Shown piece by piece: positions 1 to 9,790 of a stretch of DNA of 64,000 bases; the first letter of the stretch is position 1; each line of letters starts with the position of its first letter. This DNA comes from Phycisphaerales bacterium UBA7800 (GTDB lineage Bacteria > Planctomycetota > Phycisphaerae > Phycisphaerales > Phycisphaeraceae): assembly GCA_002480565.1 (NCBI GenBank), contig DLCK01000066.1, forward strand, positions 1-64,000, written 5' to 3'. The notes below the pieces were generated by a model that did no database searches, was not told the DNA's origin, and worked only from the letters and a program-made list of their open reading frames with translations. The position numbers and the translations under genes were made by a program.

Positions 1-32
1 TTCAGCCGGTAGTGGTTCAGTTTCCCCGGACC

Positions 33-60
33 CTGTCACGCATTGGATCCTCTGTATAAT
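33..60 (+). promoter_or_regulatory. Sigma70-like promoter of the ArsC/Spx-like gene
   Basis: A perfect -10 hexamer TATAAT lies at 55-60. A CTGTCA -35-like hexamer (4 of 6 matches) lies 16 bp upstream at 33-38. The reductase start codon follows 37 nt after the -10 box, with its own ribosome binding site in between. Confidence 0.5.
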
Positions 61-96
61 TGCTTGCTGACCTCAATGCCAAGGAGCTACCCTACG

Positions 97-456
97 ATGT
101 CCCAAATTCAATACTACGGCTACAACAAGTGTTCGACCTGTCGCAAAGCTGCCAAGTGGCTCAGCGATCATGGCGTCGAATTCACCGAGCATGCCATTGT
201 CGACAATCCGCCGTCTCAAGCAGTCCTCAAAAAAATACTCGCGTCCGGCGAATACGAGCTTAAGGACCTTTTCAACAAGTCCGGCGTGCTTTATCGTGAG
301 ATGAACATGAAAGACAAGCTCCCAGCCATGTCCAAAGCCGATGCCATCAAACTCCTGGCTGCCAACGGTAAGCTCATCAAAAGACCCATCGTCACCGATG
401 GAGCCAAGCACACCGTCGGATTCAAGGAAGATCAGTTCAAAGCGACCTGGGGATAA
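97..456 (+). CDS. ArsC/Spx-family thioredoxin-fold reductase
   Basis: The 119-residue protein has the size and fold signature of the ArsC/Spx/YffB family: an N-terminal beta strand followed by a C-S-T-C-R-K motif near residues 11-16, and the RPIV segment near residue 95 that precedes the family's cis-proline turn. It could be a glutaredoxin- or thioredoxin-dependent arsenate reductase, or a Spx/MgsR-like regulator; the sequence does not decide. The C-x-x-C pair (C11, C14) is more Spx-like than the single-Cys ArsC pattern. I chose the ATG at 97 over an upstream ATG at 43 because AAGGAG sits at 81-86, ten bases before it, and residue 1 then falls just before the first strand. No arsenic genes are adjacent. 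Confidence 0.85.
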   Translation: MSQIQYYGYNKCSTCRKAAKWLSDHGVEFTEHAIVDNPPSQAVLKKILASGEYELKDLFNKSGVLYREMNMKDKLPAMSKADAIKLLAANGKLIKRPIVTDGAKHTVGFKEDQFKATWG

Positions 457-495
457 TTTTCCGGTTCGAACCGAGACGAATTTTCTTTTTCATGG

Positions 496-555
496 TTGAC
501 TTGCTGAAACTCAGTCATACAATTCAAGCGTATGAATTTAATTCAAGCGTATGAA
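496..555 (+). promoter_or_regulatory. Promoter with two tandem LacI-type operators
   Basis: A TTGACT -35 box (496-501) and TACAAT -10 box (518-523) are spaced by 16 bp. Immediately downstream are two identical 14-bp pseudo-palindromes, TTCAAGCGTATGAA, at 523-536 and 542-555, with centres 19 bp apart. They have the central CG typical of LacI-family operators. The sites cover the expected transcription start of the LacI-type gene at 570, which suggests autorepression. The direct repeat is seen in the sequence; the binding protein is inferred. Confidence 0.65.
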
Positions 556-569
556 ATAGCGGTTTTGGC

Positions 570-1589
570 ATGAAAATAACTTCAAAGCACATTGCAGAGC
601 AACTCGGGATTTCGCAATCCACGGTCTCATTGGCTCTGCGAAATGATCCTCGCATCAAGGACGAGACCCGGAAACGGATCATGGAAACCGCAGACCGCCT
701 GGGCTATACCCCCAATCTGGTGTCGCGATCCCTGGTGTCGGGTAAGACCCAGACGATTGCGGTGCTGGCGGCATTCAAAATATTCGAACACACCGGACGG
801 ATGCTCAGCGGGATGGCGCAAGCGGCGCAGGAGCAGGGCTACACCATCAAGCTCATGATCCTCGAAGGCAAGACTGACCTGTCGGACACGATCAAACAAT
901 GTCTGGCTAACCGCGTCGCGGGGGTGATCGGCATCAGTATCCGACCCAAGTCAGCAGTGCAGATTACTCAAATGCTCGATCAACACCAGACGCCACTGGT
1001 TTTACTTGACAGTAATGCCCCGGAAATGGCTTGCCATCACGTGCTTTCTGATGACAAGATGGGGTCACATCAAGCAGCTGAACACCTTATTGGTTTAGGA
1101 CATCGCAATTTAGCGGTGCTTACTGGACATATGGATTCATCGGTGACCAAACGCCGTACCAAGGCATTTTGGGAAAAGGCTGCCGAATTGCTTGGGGATC
1201 CGGCAATGCCAAAACCAACCGAATTGGCATACCACATTAATGACGTGGCGGATCACAAAACCCGGGCGCTGCTTAATAGTTTGCCACGACCCACTGCACT
1301 ATTTTGCACGACGGACTTTATGGCGGCAGTGGCGTTGCGCGTGGCAAGGAGTATGGGGCTTTTAATACCTCAGGATATTTCCATCGTGGGCTATGGCAAC
1401 CTGATTATTTCAGAGCTGACTGATCCTGCATTAACGACGGTGGACGAGCCGTTTACACAAATGGGGTTTGCTGCCATGAGTACAGTGCTTAACTCCGCCA
1501 AGTGTGAACAATATGAGAGTATGAATCAACCGCAAGAAATTTTATTGCCAAGTGAATTAATTATACGTCAGTCAACTTCAAAAGTTTAA
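570..1589 (+). CDS. LacI-family transcriptional regulator
   Basis: This 339-residue protein has a LacI helix-turn-helix at residues 1-45 (AEQLGISQSTVSLALRND) followed by the LacI hinge (LGYTPNLVSRSLVSG) and a periplasmic-binding-protein-like sensor domain of about 270 residues. It probably represses the module that starts at 1766 and responds to a sugar released from that module's substrate. Two operator-like palindromes lie just upstream, so it is probably autoregulated. The ATG at 570 has no strong Shine-Dalgarno sequence but starts exactly at the family N-terminus. Ligand unknown. Confidence 0.93.
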   Translation: MKITSKHIAEQLGISQSTVSLALRNDPRIKDETRKRIMETADRLGYTPNLVSRSLVSGKTQTIAVLAAFKIFEHTGRMLSGMAQAAQEQGYTIKLMILEGKTDLSDTIKQCLANRVAGVIGISIRPKSAVQITQMLDQHQTPLVLLDSNAPEMACHHVLSDDKMGSHQAAEHLIGLGHRNLAVLTGHMDSSVTKRRTKAFWEKAAELLGDPAMPKPTELAYHINDVADHKTRALLNSLPRPTALFCTTDFMAAVALRVARSMGLLIPQDISIVGYGNLIISELTDPALTTVDEPFTQMGFAAMSTVLNSAKCEQYESMNQPQEILLPSELIIRQSTSKV

Positions 1590-1765
1590 TGATTAGACGC
1601 GTCAGGTACGCGGATCGTCAGATAGGTTTTAATTTCGACAGGCTGAATTAAGTAGTAATGTATTCGTATTGAGCGTCAAACTAATACTTTGTCGTGAAAG
1701 CTGTCGTATGTTTATTGCGTAGGTGTTGAACATATTTAGTGTTCATAATAAAAAAGGGATAAGTT

Positions 1766-4696
1766 ATGAGGCTGTGTGTCGCGTTGTTAATAGTTACCTG
1801 TATGAGTTGGATAGCAATGCCCCTTGAGGCTCAGCTTAATTCGCATACCATTGGCAAGTTCAAAGAAGCCCCAAAGATTGATGGCATACTGGATGAATGG
1901 GATGCCCATCAATCCCTGGTGATGAGTAAGCCTAATGTCGATGACTTAAGAGTCGATAAAGCTTTGGTCGCCTGGGATGATAATAATATCTATGTCGCAA
2001 TGTCCATGTCTGACCGTGCGATGATTAACGACAATGAATTGACTCGTTTACAGATGGGTGACAACATGGATTTCCGTGTTGCGCAACATAAAGGACAAGT
2101 CAAAACTTTTCGTCTATGCATCGCACCGACAACCAATACGAAAAAGCCGGGGATGAAGCTGTACCTGCCTGACAAAAGCGTGATCACTGATGATACCGGT
2201 GAAGCTAAAAACGGCATCAAATGGGCAGTGAATGTGGATGGTAACGTCTGGTCCGTTGAAGCATCTATTCCCAAAGAAGCCCTGGATATCAAGCTTGAGG
2301 TCGGTAAGTCCTATCCTTTTGTATTCGTAGTTTGGGATCGTGATCGGACTGATAAAGATGATTGGAATCCCTGGTGGCGTCGTAGTCAATTCGGCCCGCA
2401 GAAAAAGCGTCCCAAAGAATGGCCAATGTTGATTTTTCAGGAAGAAGCTCCAAAAGCTGAAGCTGCCAAACCGACAATATCAAACAGTAAACAGGCCAGG
2501 TCTTCCAAGTCGGAAAATACCATTGCCATCAACGTGTCACGAAATAAACCATGTAATCTTTTCACTCCTGGTGAATCCGTTAGTTTTAACGCGACACTCA
2601 ATAGCGGTTTGGTCAGTAAGGGAGAATTGATTGCTACGGTCACGGATTATTTTGGAAAGACTGTCGCGAAGCAGACTTTTACGATCCAACTTCCAGACAG
2701 CAAGGAGGTCGCCCTCCCTTTTGAACAACTCCCTCGCGGTTATTATGAGTTGAATCTCAAGGCAGCTGTCAAAACTGTCAATGGTAAAACCGTTGAGGGA
2801 TCACAAAAAGTCTGTTTTGCCGTTGCTGATCTGACCCGTCGCACCGCATCAGAAGTCCGACAGGGGAACTATCGCTTTGGCCTGAAAATGTACTATCTCC
2901 GCAATGCTTGGTGGGCCGGAAACGCAGATTGGGATGAACGTGAAGTTGTTGATGCCATGAGCAAACTCGGTTTGCAGTGGACGCGGGTTCTCCTGCAACA
3001 GACCTCGCATCTGTCGACTGAGGAGATCGTCAAGGCTTACCCGATGAATGCTATCTTCAAGGTCGAACGCTTCCCACGTGAACTCTATGACGCTCAGCGT
3101 TACGGTCCCATCGAGGAATACGAACGCAAGTACGGACGCGGTGCATGGACACTCAAGACCCTGCCGCAGAAAGAACCCTATCAGGCATGGCTTAAGCAGG
3201 TTCTCACAACCGTGCCCCCAGAGCAGAAGGTCTATGAAATCTGGAATGAAGCTTGGGATAAGATGTCCCCCGAAGACCTGGCAACCCTCTCAAACTGGAT
3301 CACCGAAGTGATACTGGCAGAGCGCCCTGACGCCATCATCGGTGCCAATCTCCGTGGCAGTACCAGTAAATATGAGTACGACGCCAAGTTCATCGAAGCT
3401 GGCGGGATGAAGGGCATGAAAATGGTCGCGCTGCATCCCTACAGTGAGGCAGAAAACCGATTGTGGTTGCGTGAGTATCGCCAGTGGGTCAGTGATCAGA
3501 TGGGCTATCCCATTGATATTTACGTCACCGAGTATGGTTCACATTCCTGTCCTCAGGGCCCTGCAAGACGCAGTGAAAATGAGCAGGCCCAGCGTGTCGT
3601 GCGTCAATCCCTGGCACTGTATGCTGAAGATGTCAAAGCCCTCACTCCACACTGGGCCGGCCAGCGTGAACACAATCCCACATACCATGAAGACTGGTTT
3701 GGTTTTGTCCGTCTGAACCACGAACCTAAGCCGGTTTTGATTGCTCATGCGGTTAGCGGACGCATGATTGACGCCAGCCGATATGTCGGTGATCTGTTCT
3801 ACGATCAAGGCGTCGAGTCATTGCTCTTTGAACGCAATGGCCAATACACGTTGGCGATTTGGACGCAGGACGGTGAAAAGAATATCACCGTCAATCCCGG
3901 GGTAAGTCAATTGACGCAAGTCGACATCGTGGGCAAGCAGTCCATAATGCAGGTTCAGGATGACAAGCTTCAGGTCACCGCTTCCCCGAACGTGATTTAT
4001 CTGGTGGGTGTAAGTCCCAAACTCAAAGCAAAGGCAACCACCAAACTCGATCCTGCCCGATGGGCCGACGAGGCTGGCAAAGTCCGTCTGACCCGACATC
4101 TGCCCAAAGCCAACAAGCCAATTGTTGCTGACGGGAAGATCACCGAATGGAGCGATTCATTGCAGCTTTACATGACCAATCCCAAGGTCAACGGCAAAGA
4201 TGCCAGCGGTCAGGCCTATATGAGTTGGGATCAAAACAATCTCTATATTGCAGTGGATATGCGGGATAATGAGATGCTCAACAATCGTCCGCTTAACAAA
4301 ATATATCAGCAGGACAGCATTGAATTATTTATCAGTGCTGAGCCTCGTGAGAACAATCCAGGCTATGGCCCCAACGATTACCAGTTCATGGTCACCCCCA
4401 CATCCATGTTGGGCAAACCCTTACGTGTGAAGATCACAGATCGTGAAGCAGGTAAGTCCGCTGATGTATCCGGAGACACGTTCTACGCAGGTAAAACCCA
4501 GCAAGGTTGGGTCGCTGAGTTTGCGATTCCCTGGTCTGAAATCTCCGGCTTTGTGCCATCGGTGGGAAGCAAAATTGCCATGGAACTTCGCGTCAATGAT
4601 GCGGACACTTCCCATGAACGCTGGAAGATTGATGCTGAAGGTGTCGTGGTGCGTCCGTCAGATCCGACGAGTTGGTCCTACTTTATTTTTAAATAA
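1766..4696 (+). CDS. Secreted multidomain glycoside hydrolase with CBM9-like domains at both ends
   Basis: The 976-residue protein starts with a signal peptide (to about residue 23). Residues 25-230 are a CBM9/DOMON-like carbohydrate-binding domain (KIDGILDEWD, then AWDDNNIYVAMSMSD). A beta-sandwich linker (about 250-355) follows, then a TIM-barrel-like catalytic region (about 360-690). A second CBM9-like domain closes the protein (about 790-976; IVADGKITEWSD). In the catalytic part, the Asn-Glu pair in YEIWNEAW (E495) and the glutamate in YVTEYG (E589) fit the acid/base and nucleophile of clan GH-A, closest in style to GH39 or GH5. Substrate unknown. It lies 176 nt after the LacI gene and is followed by a pseudopilin. 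Confidence 0.8.
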   Translation: MRLCVALLIVTCMSWIAMPLEAQLNSHTIGKFKEAPKIDGILDEWDAHQSLVMSKPNVDDLRVDKALVAWDDNNIYVAMSMSDRAMINDNELTRLQMGDNMDFRVAQHKGQVKTFRLCIAPTTNTKKPGMKLYLPDKSVITDDTGEAKNGIKWAVNVDGNVWSVEASIPKEALDIKLEVGKSYPFVFVVWDRDRTDKDDWNPWWRRSQFGPQKKRPKEWPMLIFQEEAPKAEAAKPTISNSKQARSSKSENTIAINVSRNKPCNLFTPGESVSFNATLNSGLVSKGELIATVTDYFGKTVAKQTFTIQLPDSKEVALPFEQLPRGYYELNLKAAVKTVNGKTVEGSQKVCFAVADLTRRTASEVRQGNYRFGLKMYYLRNAWWAGNADWDEREVVDAMSKLGLQWTRVLLQQTSHLSTEEIVKAYPMNAIFKVERFPRELYDAQRYGPIEEYERKYGRGAWTLKTLPQKEPYQAWLKQVLTTVPPEQKVYEIWNEAWDKMSPEDLATLSNWITEVILAERPDAIIGANLRGSTSKYEYDAKFIEAGGMKGMKMVALHPYSEAENRLWLREYRQWVSDQMGYPIDIYVTEYGSHSCPQGPARRSENEQAQRVVRQSLALYAEDVKALTPHWAGQREHNPTYHEDWFGFVRLNHEPKPVLIAHAVSGRMIDASRYVGDLFYDQGVESLLFERNGQYTLAIWTQDGEKNITVNPGVSQLTQVDIVGKQSIMQVQDDKLQVTASPNVIYLVGVSPKLKAKATTKLDPARWADEAGKVRLTRHLPKANKPIVADGKITEWSDSLQLYMTNPKVNGKDASGQAYMSWDQNNLYIAVDMRDNEMLNNRPLNKIYQQDSIELFISAEPRENNPGYGPNDYQFMVTPTSMLGKPLRVKITDREAGKSADVSGDTFYAGKTQQGWVAEFAIPWSEISGFVPSVGSKIAMELRVNDADTSHERWKIDAEGVVVRPSDPTSWSYFIFK

Positions 4697-4744
4697 TCAA
4701 GCAAAATCATTTTGAAATTCGTATATGCGATGAAAGGACTAGTG

Positions 4745-5431
4745 ATGATTCAACATAACAAAAAAGCATTTACGCTTATCGAGTTACTTGTGGTCATTTC
4801 AATCATCAGCTTGTTGATCTCGATTTTGTTACCAGCGTTAGGCAGCGCCCGAAAAGCAGCACGCAGTATGCAATGTGCGACACAACTAAGACAAATCGGC
4901 TTGGGATCAACCGCGTACGCGCAGGACTATAACGGGAACCTGATGCAACGCGATAAATTCTCCGGCACCAAGCATTGGTCGGAACTGGTCTACAATGGTG
5001 GATACCTCACAGGAAACAAAACCCTCTTCGGCTGTCCAGAACAACCCTATCAAGGCTATAACCGTTGGCTGACCTATGGGATCCAATGGAATGATGGCAA
5101 CAACGAAACTGAGGTCAAACTCTACGACAGTTCCGGATCATGGAAAGCGATGATGCTCAATATTGAGACGATCAAGAAGCCTGGTAAATACATCCTCTAC
5201 GCAGATTCAATCATTGCACTGACCGATGGGAATTTCCCCAATGGGGATTGGCACTTTTTTCCCAGTTCCTATCTGGGCAACGGGGTGGGGAATGTCTATC
5301 TAAGACACCAGACCGGTGCGAATCTCTACTTTGTTGATGGCCACGTTTACACCACGCAAGCAACCAGTGATCTGAAAAAATTTGGCCTGCGTAAAGCGAT
5401 TGGTAAAGATTACACCTATTTGAATTTTTAA
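4745..5431 (+). CDS. Type II secretion-like pseudopilin (prepilin-type N-terminus)
   Basis: A prepilin signal is followed by the hydrophobic helix of type IV pilin-like proteins: basic leader MIQHNKKA, then FTLIELLVV with Glu at +5. The globular domain ends in a Cys-containing planctomycete-type fold with an H-X9-DG motif (HQTGANLYFVDGH). The residue before the cut is Ala rather than the usual Gly. I chose ATG 4745 (228 aa) because GAAAGGA at 4732-4738 is well placed for it; in-frame starts at 4712 (TTG) and 4730 would lengthen the leader. It would be processed by a prepilin peptidase encoded elsewhere. Second in the module behind the CBM9-GH enzyme. Confidence 0.9.
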   Translation: MIQHNKKAFTLIELLVVISIISLLISILLPALGSARKAARSMQCATQLRQIGLGSTAYAQDYNGNLMQRDKFSGTKHWSELVYNGGYLTGNKTLFGCPEQPYQGYNRWLTYGIQWNDGNNETEVKLYDSSGSWKAMMLNIETIKKPGKYILYADSIIALTDGNFPNGDWHFFPSSYLGNGVGNVYLRHQTGANLYFVDGHVYTTQATSDLKKFGLRKAIGKDYTYLNF

Positions 5432-5463
5432 ACGATCGTGATTCAGGCAATCGGCAAGCAGCG

Positions 5464-6600
5464 ATGCAACATGTAATGCAAAACCAATTAGGTCCAGAGT
5501 CCTGTGATAGCCAATCATGGCAGGGCTGTCAGATCAAACCGGTCTGGCCAGAGCAGCAGGTCCATGCTCTGCATGCGTATTTTAACTGCTGTCCCGAATC
5601 ACCTGATGGCAGATGGATCGTGCTGTTTGTCAGCGAACAGGCGGATGCTCAGGTCGGTGACATCTGTTTGGTTGAGCGTGCCACTGACAGAACGTTGATT
5701 CTGGATCAAGGGGTACAGGTGGAAGATGCCCACCGTCAGGCCATGCAGCAATGGTCTGCCAACGGTCAATATGTAATTTACATGAAGCCTTGCCAGAATC
5801 AGTGGCAAGTCATCCGTGCAGATGTGAAAACACGGGAATTAACCGTGCTTTTTACAGGAGCCCAGCTTTTTTGTGGGCAACCGCTTCAGGATCATGTACC
5901 GCTGTACGGTATGCCGTGGGCGCCCGGTGAGCATCGCGATTTGGTGTTGCTTAATGTCCGCACAGGTGAATATCGTACGGCAGTGACACTCAAGCAGGTG
6001 CTTGCGGATCATGCTTTGGTGATCGAAAGAATGTTTGATGGTCGTGTGCCGGATTCGATAGCTTACCCCGTGCTCAGCCCTGATGGCTCGCGCGTGTTCT
6101 TCAAGCTTTCATGTGTCGGTGATAAGCAGTATCGCTCGAACAAGGCCAGCTTGCGTGAGGGTTTGTTCGTGTATGACCTGCATAAAGCATTACCACTGGG
6201 GCTGTATCCATCGTGGGGTCATCCTGCATGGATGCCTGATTCAAAGCATGTTCTGCGAATGAATGTGATCATTGATACGGATACCATGCAGACACGTGAA
6301 ATTCCATGGTATCCATCGCAATCCAACTCACATGCAAGCTCATCACCCGATGGCACAATGCTTGTGATGGATGTCGCACGGGATGCCTTTACCGCAAAAG
6401 AATTTCACTGGGCCATTGTAGTAGGTGATGATCAAACCAACTGGCATCGCATTCATACCGACCCGGCTCCACGTCATGGCACGACAAGCTGGCGTCCGGC
6501 CCACCCGCATCCGGTCTTTAGTGCCGATGGCAAACGTATATATTTCAATGCCAACATGGGTGATTGGACGAGTCTTCAAGTGGCACACTGTATAGATTGA
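5464..6600 (+). CDS. TolB/PD40-type beta-propeller protein, oligogalacturonate-lyase-like
   Basis: The 378-residue protein has no signal peptide and consists of repeated PD40/WD40-like blades (SPDGRWIVLF near residue 40, LSPDGSRVFF near 205, SPDGTMLVMD near 295, FSADGKRIYF near 355). A HPHPVFSADGK segment near residue 350 resembles the metal-binding His-x-His region of PL22 oligogalacturonate lyases, which are cytosolic propellers. A role in cytosolic breakdown of uronate oligosaccharides is therefore possible, but the match is to motif and fold only. It starts 32 nt after the pseudopilin stop, within the same module. Confidence 0.6.
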   Translation: MQHVMQNQLGPESCDSQSWQGCQIKPVWPEQQVHALHAYFNCCPESPDGRWIVLFVSEQADAQVGDICLVERATDRTLILDQGVQVEDAHRQAMQQWSANGQYVIYMKPCQNQWQVIRADVKTRELTVLFTGAQLFCGQPLQDHVPLYGMPWAPGEHRDLVLLNVRTGEYRTAVTLKQVLADHALVIERMFDGRVPDSIAYPVLSPDGSRVFFKLSCVGDKQYRSNKASLREGLFVYDLHKALPLGLYPSWGHPAWMPDSKHVLRMNVIIDTDTMQTREIPWYPSQSNSHASSSPDGTMLVMDVARDAFTAKEFHWAIVVGDDQTNWHRIHTDPAPRHGTTSWRPAHPHPVFSADGKRIYFNANMGDWTSLQVAHCID

Positions 6601-6630
6601 AATTCGGCTTGAATAAGAGAGAAAATAGTT

Positions 6631-7410
6631 ATGCAATATGACAATGTTGATATTCAAATTCAGCCAGACAGAAACAATCGGAGTTCCAGTGCGTTTACAC
6701 TTATTGAATTGCTGGTTGTGATCGCAATTGTTTCACTACTCATTGCGATCTTGCTCCCTGCTCTGGCTAAAGCAAAAGAAGCAGCGGACAGGCTTAAGTG
6801 CATGAACAATCTCAAGCAGATCAACATAGCGATGGCAACATACACCATGGATGATCATGGTGAAGAGTTCCCGCCGCATGACAATGGTTATTCAAGTTGG
6901 CCTTATGTATTTCGTGATTGGGGATTGGAAAGATCAAATTTTTATAAGAGTTACCTCAATGATAAACAGGTCTACTATTGTCCGACGGATGTTCACAAAG
7001 GGATTTCCAATCCTGCAAAAAATGCAAATTACTTTCCGGGGCGTGTGCCGGGGAAATCCGCGACGGAGATATCATATGCATATTTCATGGGGCAGGACAT
7101 TAAATATTCTTACAAACGCAATACCCGCCAGGGGCAAGTGAATATGGTTGATGTACTGTATCCCGACCGAACGACTGCTATTGCCGATGTGATGCGTTTT
7201 GAACTTTACAAAATACTTGACTATATCAAGTCACATGGATCGTGGAATCATGCTCGAGGCTCAAGTATGTCCTCGCTGGATCACGGGGGGAGTATGGCAT
7301 TTGTCGATGGGCATGTGGCATGGATTCAGGGGCCTGATGTTTTAAATCATGATCAGCGTATGAAAAACGGGGATAAAACCTACGTTGCTGTCCAGCCGCA
7401 TGATTTTTAG
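6631..7410 (+). CDS. Type II secretion-like pseudopilin (long leader)
   Basis: The 259-residue protein has a 21-residue leader, rich in Gln, Asn and Ser, ending in Ala before FTLIELLVV. The usual hydrophobic helix follows, then a soluble domain with the H-X9-DG-like ending DHGGSMAFVDGH. The leader is clearly longer than that of the other pseudopilins here (6 to 16 residues). It lies 30 nt after the beta-propeller gene and precedes the GH16-like enzyme, so this module has two pseudopilins that bracket the propeller gene. Confidence 0.9.
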   Translation: MQYDNVDIQIQPDRNNRSSSAFTLIELLVVIAIVSLLIAILLPALAKAKEAADRLKCMNNLKQINIAMATYTMDDHGEEFPPHDNGYSSWPYVFRDWGLERSNFYKSYLNDKQVYYCPTDVHKGISNPAKNANYFPGRVPGKSATEISYAYFMGQDIKYSYKRNTRQGQVNMVDVLYPDRTTAIADVMRFELYKILDYIKSHGSWNHARGSSMSSLDHGGSMAFVDGHVAWIQGPDVLNHDQRMKNGDKTYVAVQPHDF

Positions 7411-7498
7411 TACGTACATTTATTGAAATAAGTAATTAATTAAAAAACTACTCAAAGAGCAGTCGATATCCGTACATTAACAATAATGTGTTCCAGAT

Positions 7499-9778
7499 AT
7501 GAGCGAGTTGAAGATGAAGATGTTGAAAGTCATTACGAATGTCTTGTTTGTTACCGCAACCATGATGACCGTTGTCCCGGTTTATGCAGTTGAGTTGGAT
7601 GCCGATGGTAATGGCCTTTATGACGATGCCGAACGAAAAGTCCTTGTGGATACTTTTCAGCGGGTCTGTCCATCCTTGAAAGATACTACATTTGATGCCG
7701 ATGGTGATGGCAAGGTTACGATCCTTGAGCAAACACAAGGGCGTCATCCCTTGTCCATGACCATAGGACAAGAAGTCATCAAAAGTGGTGTTCAGATTCC
7801 ATGGGGAATTGATATTTTTCCTGAATGGCTGATGTGCGCCTATTTTCAGGAAGATGTTCAAATCGGGCAGGTTAATGAGCATCTGGCTCGAGGTATCCGG
7901 CTACGAAACGCTGCGCAGGATGATACTTCTAAAACACCGCAAAAAACCAGTGATAAAAGTGGCATCATCTTTGCCGAAAACTCCGGCCAACATATGTCCA
8001 TGCTCGGTGAACGTGATGCCCGATGGAATTATCGCTGGTGCATTTTCACGTTCCGTATTGATGGAAACACAGGTAATGATGAACAAACTGTCTTGCTGGA
8101 TTTAAATCGTGGCAATGGGTCCTACAAATCATCCCCCAAAATCTGGTACGACAAAAAAGCTGGACTATATATTCAATATATCGGTCACAATGTCGATGGG
8201 TTGGATAAACGTATTATGAATACCTCCGCCATTCATACTGATGGCAAGACATGGAACGTTGTGGTCTGTGGTATTCGGTACGGCCAAATGTACGCTTCAG
8301 TCAATGGGCATGTGTTAACAACTTCAACGCCACAGCCGGAACGTTTTTCTGGCGATATGGTTTATGACACCACCACCTTCCTTGGACGACCGCAATCGGG
8401 TAACGCATCATGGGCCTATGACGCGCTGGTCTTGGGCATTTCCGAACCGTCCGAAGCGATGGTCCGGAAGATGACCGGATGGGCGGCACACCGTTTGAAC
8501 TTTGCCGATCGGCTCCCAAAGGATCATCCCTATCGCTACAAACGCCCGGTCATCGACGCTGAGGATTTTCCTTATCGCTATGTACATGACAATGAAAAAT
8601 GGTTGGCCTGGGGGCAGACACTTAAGGGACAAACCAAACGAGCTCATGCAGGCAAGCCACCAGTAAAAGTCTCCGGTTTTGAACGTGTTTTCTACGATGA
8701 CTTCCGTGCTTACCGCATTGAGGATAGTACCAGTGGCAAGGGAGATTTGTGGATGGGCTTCGGCTTTAACACGGCTGTGGGTGGCAGTGCGCGTTTGATC
8801 AAACCCAATCAAAAACCTGATGCCTATCCGTACGATGCCAAGAACCAAAAACAGACCCTGTCATTGGTCGCCCAAGGTGATCGCTGGCGAGGTAGTGCGT
8901 TTTACTCTGTCAACGATCTGGGACATGGTTACACCTGGATGGGCCCGAAAATTTTCCGCATCCGTTGCATGTTCCCCAAACTCAGCAAAGAAGAAGTCGC
9001 AGGCGGACTCTTTCCTGCATTCTGGTCTTACAGTACAGACTGGCTATTCTGGCGGACAGGTAATCGCATTGAAAACGACTGGTTTGAATTTGATGGTCTC
9101 AATCCACGTTGGCTTAATGGTGTTGCTACGCATTTTCATTATGCACATGTCAATAATATCTTTGCTTTGAACCCCAAGAGCTATAAACGTTTTAAGGTCA
9201 ACGGGACTGAACTTACCGAAGAACGCACCGGGATTCCCGGCGGACTCTATATATGGGATGGTGAGTACCATACATGGGAATATGTTGTTGACGAAGATAT
9301 GTTTTATATTAATGTGACCTATAAAGACGAAAATGGTAATGATAAATGGGTTGAGCTTTGCCGATGCCCAACGTCACCAACATATCTTCAACGTATGGAT
9401 CTCCAATTGGACTATGCACTCAAAGGTAAGCATGGCACACCCAAGGATGGTGCCCGTCAGGATTTTGTTGTTGATTGGATTGAAGTGTTACAAAAGTCCA
9501 GCCAACTCAATCATGTTGCCGACGCCTTTGCCAGTAAACCTCTATTAACAGGTACACCACGCGTCGGGCAAACCGTCACATGCAATCCCAATATCAAAGA
9601 TACAACTGACATTCGTTACTACTGGTTTGCTGATGGGTATCCACTGACCTATGGCATGCGAAACCAATGGGTAATCACCGACGATCTGGCAGGCAAGGAA
9701 CTTCGCTGCATGGTCAAGGCTGTGGGCGCAAGGGATCAACCTGAAGCATGGACTGCTCCCGTGAAGATCAGTAAGTAA
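7499..9778 (+). CDS. Secreted GH16-like glycoside hydrolase with EF-hand-like and LamG-like domains
   Basis: Signal peptide to about residue 31. Two Asp-rich calcium-binding loops follow (DADGNGLYDDAE near 36 and DADGDGKVTILE near 63), like EF-hand or dockerin/thrombospondin-3 loops. Residues about 140-330 look like a LamG/concanavalin-type sandwich. Residues about 395-670 are GH16-like: the segment E525-N-D-W-F-E530 fits the GH16 EXDXXE active-site pattern (nucleophile, Asp, acid/base), and aromatic residues surround it. The last 80 residues form an Ig-like repeat. GH16 members act on agar, carrageenan, laminarin and similar glucans or galactans; the exact substrate cannot be read here. Confidence 0.72.
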   Translation: MSELKMKMLKVITNVLFVTATMMTVVPVYAVELDADGNGLYDDAERKVLVDTFQRVCPSLKDTTFDADGDGKVTILEQTQGRHPLSMTIGQEVIKSGVQIPWGIDIFPEWLMCAYFQEDVQIGQVNEHLARGIRLRNAAQDDTSKTPQKTSDKSGIIFAENSGQHMSMLGERDARWNYRWCIFTFRIDGNTGNDEQTVLLDLNRGNGSYKSSPKIWYDKKAGLYIQYIGHNVDGLDKRIMNTSAIHTDGKTWNVVVCGIRYGQMYASVNGHVLTTSTPQPERFSGDMVYDTTTFLGRPQSGNASWAYDALVLGISEPSEAMVRKMTGWAAHRLNFADRLPKDHPYRYKRPVIDAEDFPYRYVHDNEKWLAWGQTLKGQTKRAHAGKPPVKVSGFERVFYDDFRAYRIEDSTSGKGDLWMGFGFNTAVGGSARLIKPNQKPDAYPYDAKNQKQTLSLVAQGDRWRGSAFYSVNDLGHGYTWMGPKIFRIRCMFPKLSKEEVAGGLFPAFWSYSTDWLFWRTGNRIENDWFEFDGLNPRWLNGVATHFHYAHVNNIFALNPKSYKRFKVNGTELTEERTGIPGGLYIWDGEYHTWEYVVDEDMFYINVTYKDENGNDKWVELCRCPTSPTYLQRMDLQLDYALKGKHGTPKDGARQDFVVDWIEVLQKSSQLNHVADAFASKPLLTGTPRVGQTVTCNPNIKDTTDIRYYWFADGYPLTYGMRNQWVITDDLAGKELRCMVKAVGARDQPEAWTAPVKISK

Positions 9779-9790
9779 TCAGCGACAAGT

